46,348 nucleotides of DNA from Candidatus Kuenenia stuttgartensis (GTDB taxonomy: Bacteria; Planctomycetota; Phycisphaerae; Phycisphaerales; SM1A02). The translations under genes and the position numbers were made by a program. The DNA is taken from assembly GCA_945902075.1 (NCBI GenBank), contig CAMDMA010000027.1, positions 1 through 46,348 of the forward strand. The letters run 5' to 3'. Shown here piece by piece: positions 46,301 to 46,348 of the stretch. The notes beneath the pieces are model-generated. The model ran no database searches. It was not told the DNA's origin and worked only from the letters and a program-made list of their open reading frames with translations. The first letter of the stretch is position 1; the number at the start of each line of letters is the position of its first letter.

Positions 46301-46348
46301 GCCCGCGCGATCCGTCCGCCAGGAACAAGCACCATTGTGCGCTCGAGC
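43297..46348 (-). CDS. addB: AddB-like helicase-nuclease subunit (5' end outside window)
   Basis: The frame is open from the window edge; an internal ATG at 46335 is unlikely to be the true start because LERT precedes MVLVPGGRIARAMERVL. About 1016 residues are visible. The N-terminal part has an AddB-like dead helicase with no Walker A in view. The C-terminal PD-(D/E)XK domain has TCPYLFQLRHDPRL, NALVFGNLLHWVLERWG, YRALDYKTGVDAAS (Asp, Lys) and DLQLPLYRVLL (Gln). AddB proteins usually carry four iron-sulfur cysteines, one in this CPYLF position and three near the C-terminus; here only the first remains and the last 70 residues have no CxxCxxxxxC. It is upstream of and coupled to addA. Confidence 0.85.
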   Translation of the reverse strand, partial: LERTMVLVPGGRIARAMERVLIQRARHARTPLRAPTIVTPVMLASRFAVPVLPTLSPLGARISWRATIEAALADPALAARMCALSGIEQASESLSESLSKFSPRARESMAGRLAKLAREVASAMQSFASVRDSLLDSSVGGRDGDEFNRDEFNRYEFKRDEIEPALRASWETLADLESLRAASLATAGVEDRDAAFREALHCDRIEHEAFDRIVVLLADPEQVHRVLLARLEARGVRVEVCVHTQESIDGEGFPLADVWSERGFATRRIPSSAIRVVESHEDAGHAVVASIRAMPSPRRSDELAVMAPDDEMRQAIERALNLEGTHAAQSAGRAFGATRLGTLLERLRDLLGEGSAQSLAAFLRHADVSRMMDDSCAGSCAGSCAGSCAELEQALTAYRAGTRVGRWMDAVAPHAEKAGQYARLRERVHECVQELEGIRPAHEWARPIRAVLRRILGEISAETVSPELFADHRRALRVLDRALGELADVPPGVATPIAAHEAIVLLLGETSRVEVPCDRNRARRLTHDGDGGEEFGSLEEESGITLFGWLDAGIADERHLVLAGFCDGIVPEGPVHDPLLPDALRRPLGLMSGLRRAARDAWILDGLLFRSENRPGASITFVVPRRTATGDPLRPSRYLLRVARAELPERVAHLFPAEGKPGRATTKNAAPTPPVQASGILGGAVFPVLPAIPAAAPDTVGSIDSISVTALKAYLTCPYLFQLRHDPRLRLRVTDEDGTELNALVFGNLLHWVLERWGRAEVARGVPTTDADAIAAELDAALDTIAAEHFPSSASAAVRLQLELARRRLKRFAQLQAAEAQAGWRIHAVEMSFAKDVKDGSNTALQFPDANGLRLVGRIDRVDVHRSGAYRALDYKTGVDAASPRAVHLRTKKATGLEAEDWIDLQLPLYRVLLRSLPCPIHVDGWSLGYVNLAPSAEKTGFLYLECDDAAFDVAEARARDVVASIRAGDFSPALRSPVQSNDPLAPIWGIGLRVDAHKNMDMHAQTGALSVGGDA
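45185..45220. repeat. 3 x 12-nt in-frame tandem repeat in addB
   Basis: Three perfect copies of catgatccggcg plus a partial fourth, encoding the SCAG repeat (SCAGSCAGSCAG) in the middle of the protein. Confidence 0.92.
45871..45915. repeat. 3 x 15-nt in-frame tandem repeat in addB
   Basis: Three 15-nt copies (two identical, one with two changes) encode DEFNR/YEFKR-type repeats. Confidence 0.9.
46051..46074. repeat. 2 x 12-nt in-frame tandem repeat in addB
   Basis: gctcaaactctc occurs twice in a row, encoding SESLSESL. Confidence 0.88.

Overview
The window reads as a high-GC chromosomal segment from a planctomycete, most likely of the Phycisphaerae/Phycisphaerales. This is inferred from gene families and no taxonomic marker gene is present. 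The clues are two DUF1549/DUF1553 + DUF1501 modules, three sulfatases, an ECF sigma factor coupled to a membrane Ser/Thr kinase with a beta-propeller, a type-IV-pilin-like pseudopilin, three proteins with a short dockerin-like (D-x-D-G-D-G ... DL..LL..WG) segment, and a protein ending in a VPAPSAIALLGLAGV-type PEP-CTERM tail with terminal arginines. Both strands are densely coded, GTG starts seem frequent, and clear Shine-Dalgarno sequences are rare.

Layout. 1-278: 5' part of a sulfatase (minus), running off the left edge. 339-4116: DUF1549/DUF1553 gene followed by a DUF1501 gene (plus). 4133-5419: ThrE-type exporter (minus). 5500-6924: MBL-fold/double-rhodanese sulfur enzyme (plus). 6933-13423 (minus), in transcription order: TauE/SafE permease, sulfatase (4-base ATGA overlap), then behind a possible promoter an ECF sigma factor overlapping a Ser/Thr kinase. 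13581-15185: secreted subtilase with dockerin-like tail (plus). 15196-20381 (minus): SIMPL-domain protein, third sulfatase, S9 peptidase. 20452-21408: sulfotransferase-like protein (plus). 21414-26066 (minus): lipoprotein, pseudopilin, transglutaminase-like protein, LolA/DUF2092-like protein. 26161-26603: a frame-broken small secreted gene. 26656-28554: a phosphoserine phosphatase/phosphoglycerate dehydrogenase fusion (minus). 28674-29825: PI-PLC-like protein (plus). 29873-31591: lectin-dockerin-esterase (minus). 31915-33778: two tandem secreted paralogs, each followed by a strong terminator (plus). 33920-39121: second DUF1549/DUF1553-DUF1501 operon (minus). 39122-39616: non-coding stretch with a potential structured RNA ending in a terminator hairpin (plus). 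39617-46348: addA and 5'-incomplete addB (minus).

Much of the content points to breakdown of sulfated and complex polymers outside the cytoplasm: sulfatases, esterase, subtilase, S9 peptidase, PI-PLC and the DUF1501 modules. A sulfite/sulfonate-type permease and a persulfide-dioxygenase-like enzyme could handle sulfur products. The serine-biosynthesis fusion and the AddAB helicase-nuclease are housekeeping.

The most distinctive observations are the SerB-SerA fusion, the structured intergenic RNA candidate beside addA, two paralogs with different C-terminal tails, and a cluster of short tandem duplications (11-21 nt). The duplications are in frame inside addA, addB, the kinase and the DUF2092-like gene, but one with an 11-nt period sits where a small gene loses its frame.
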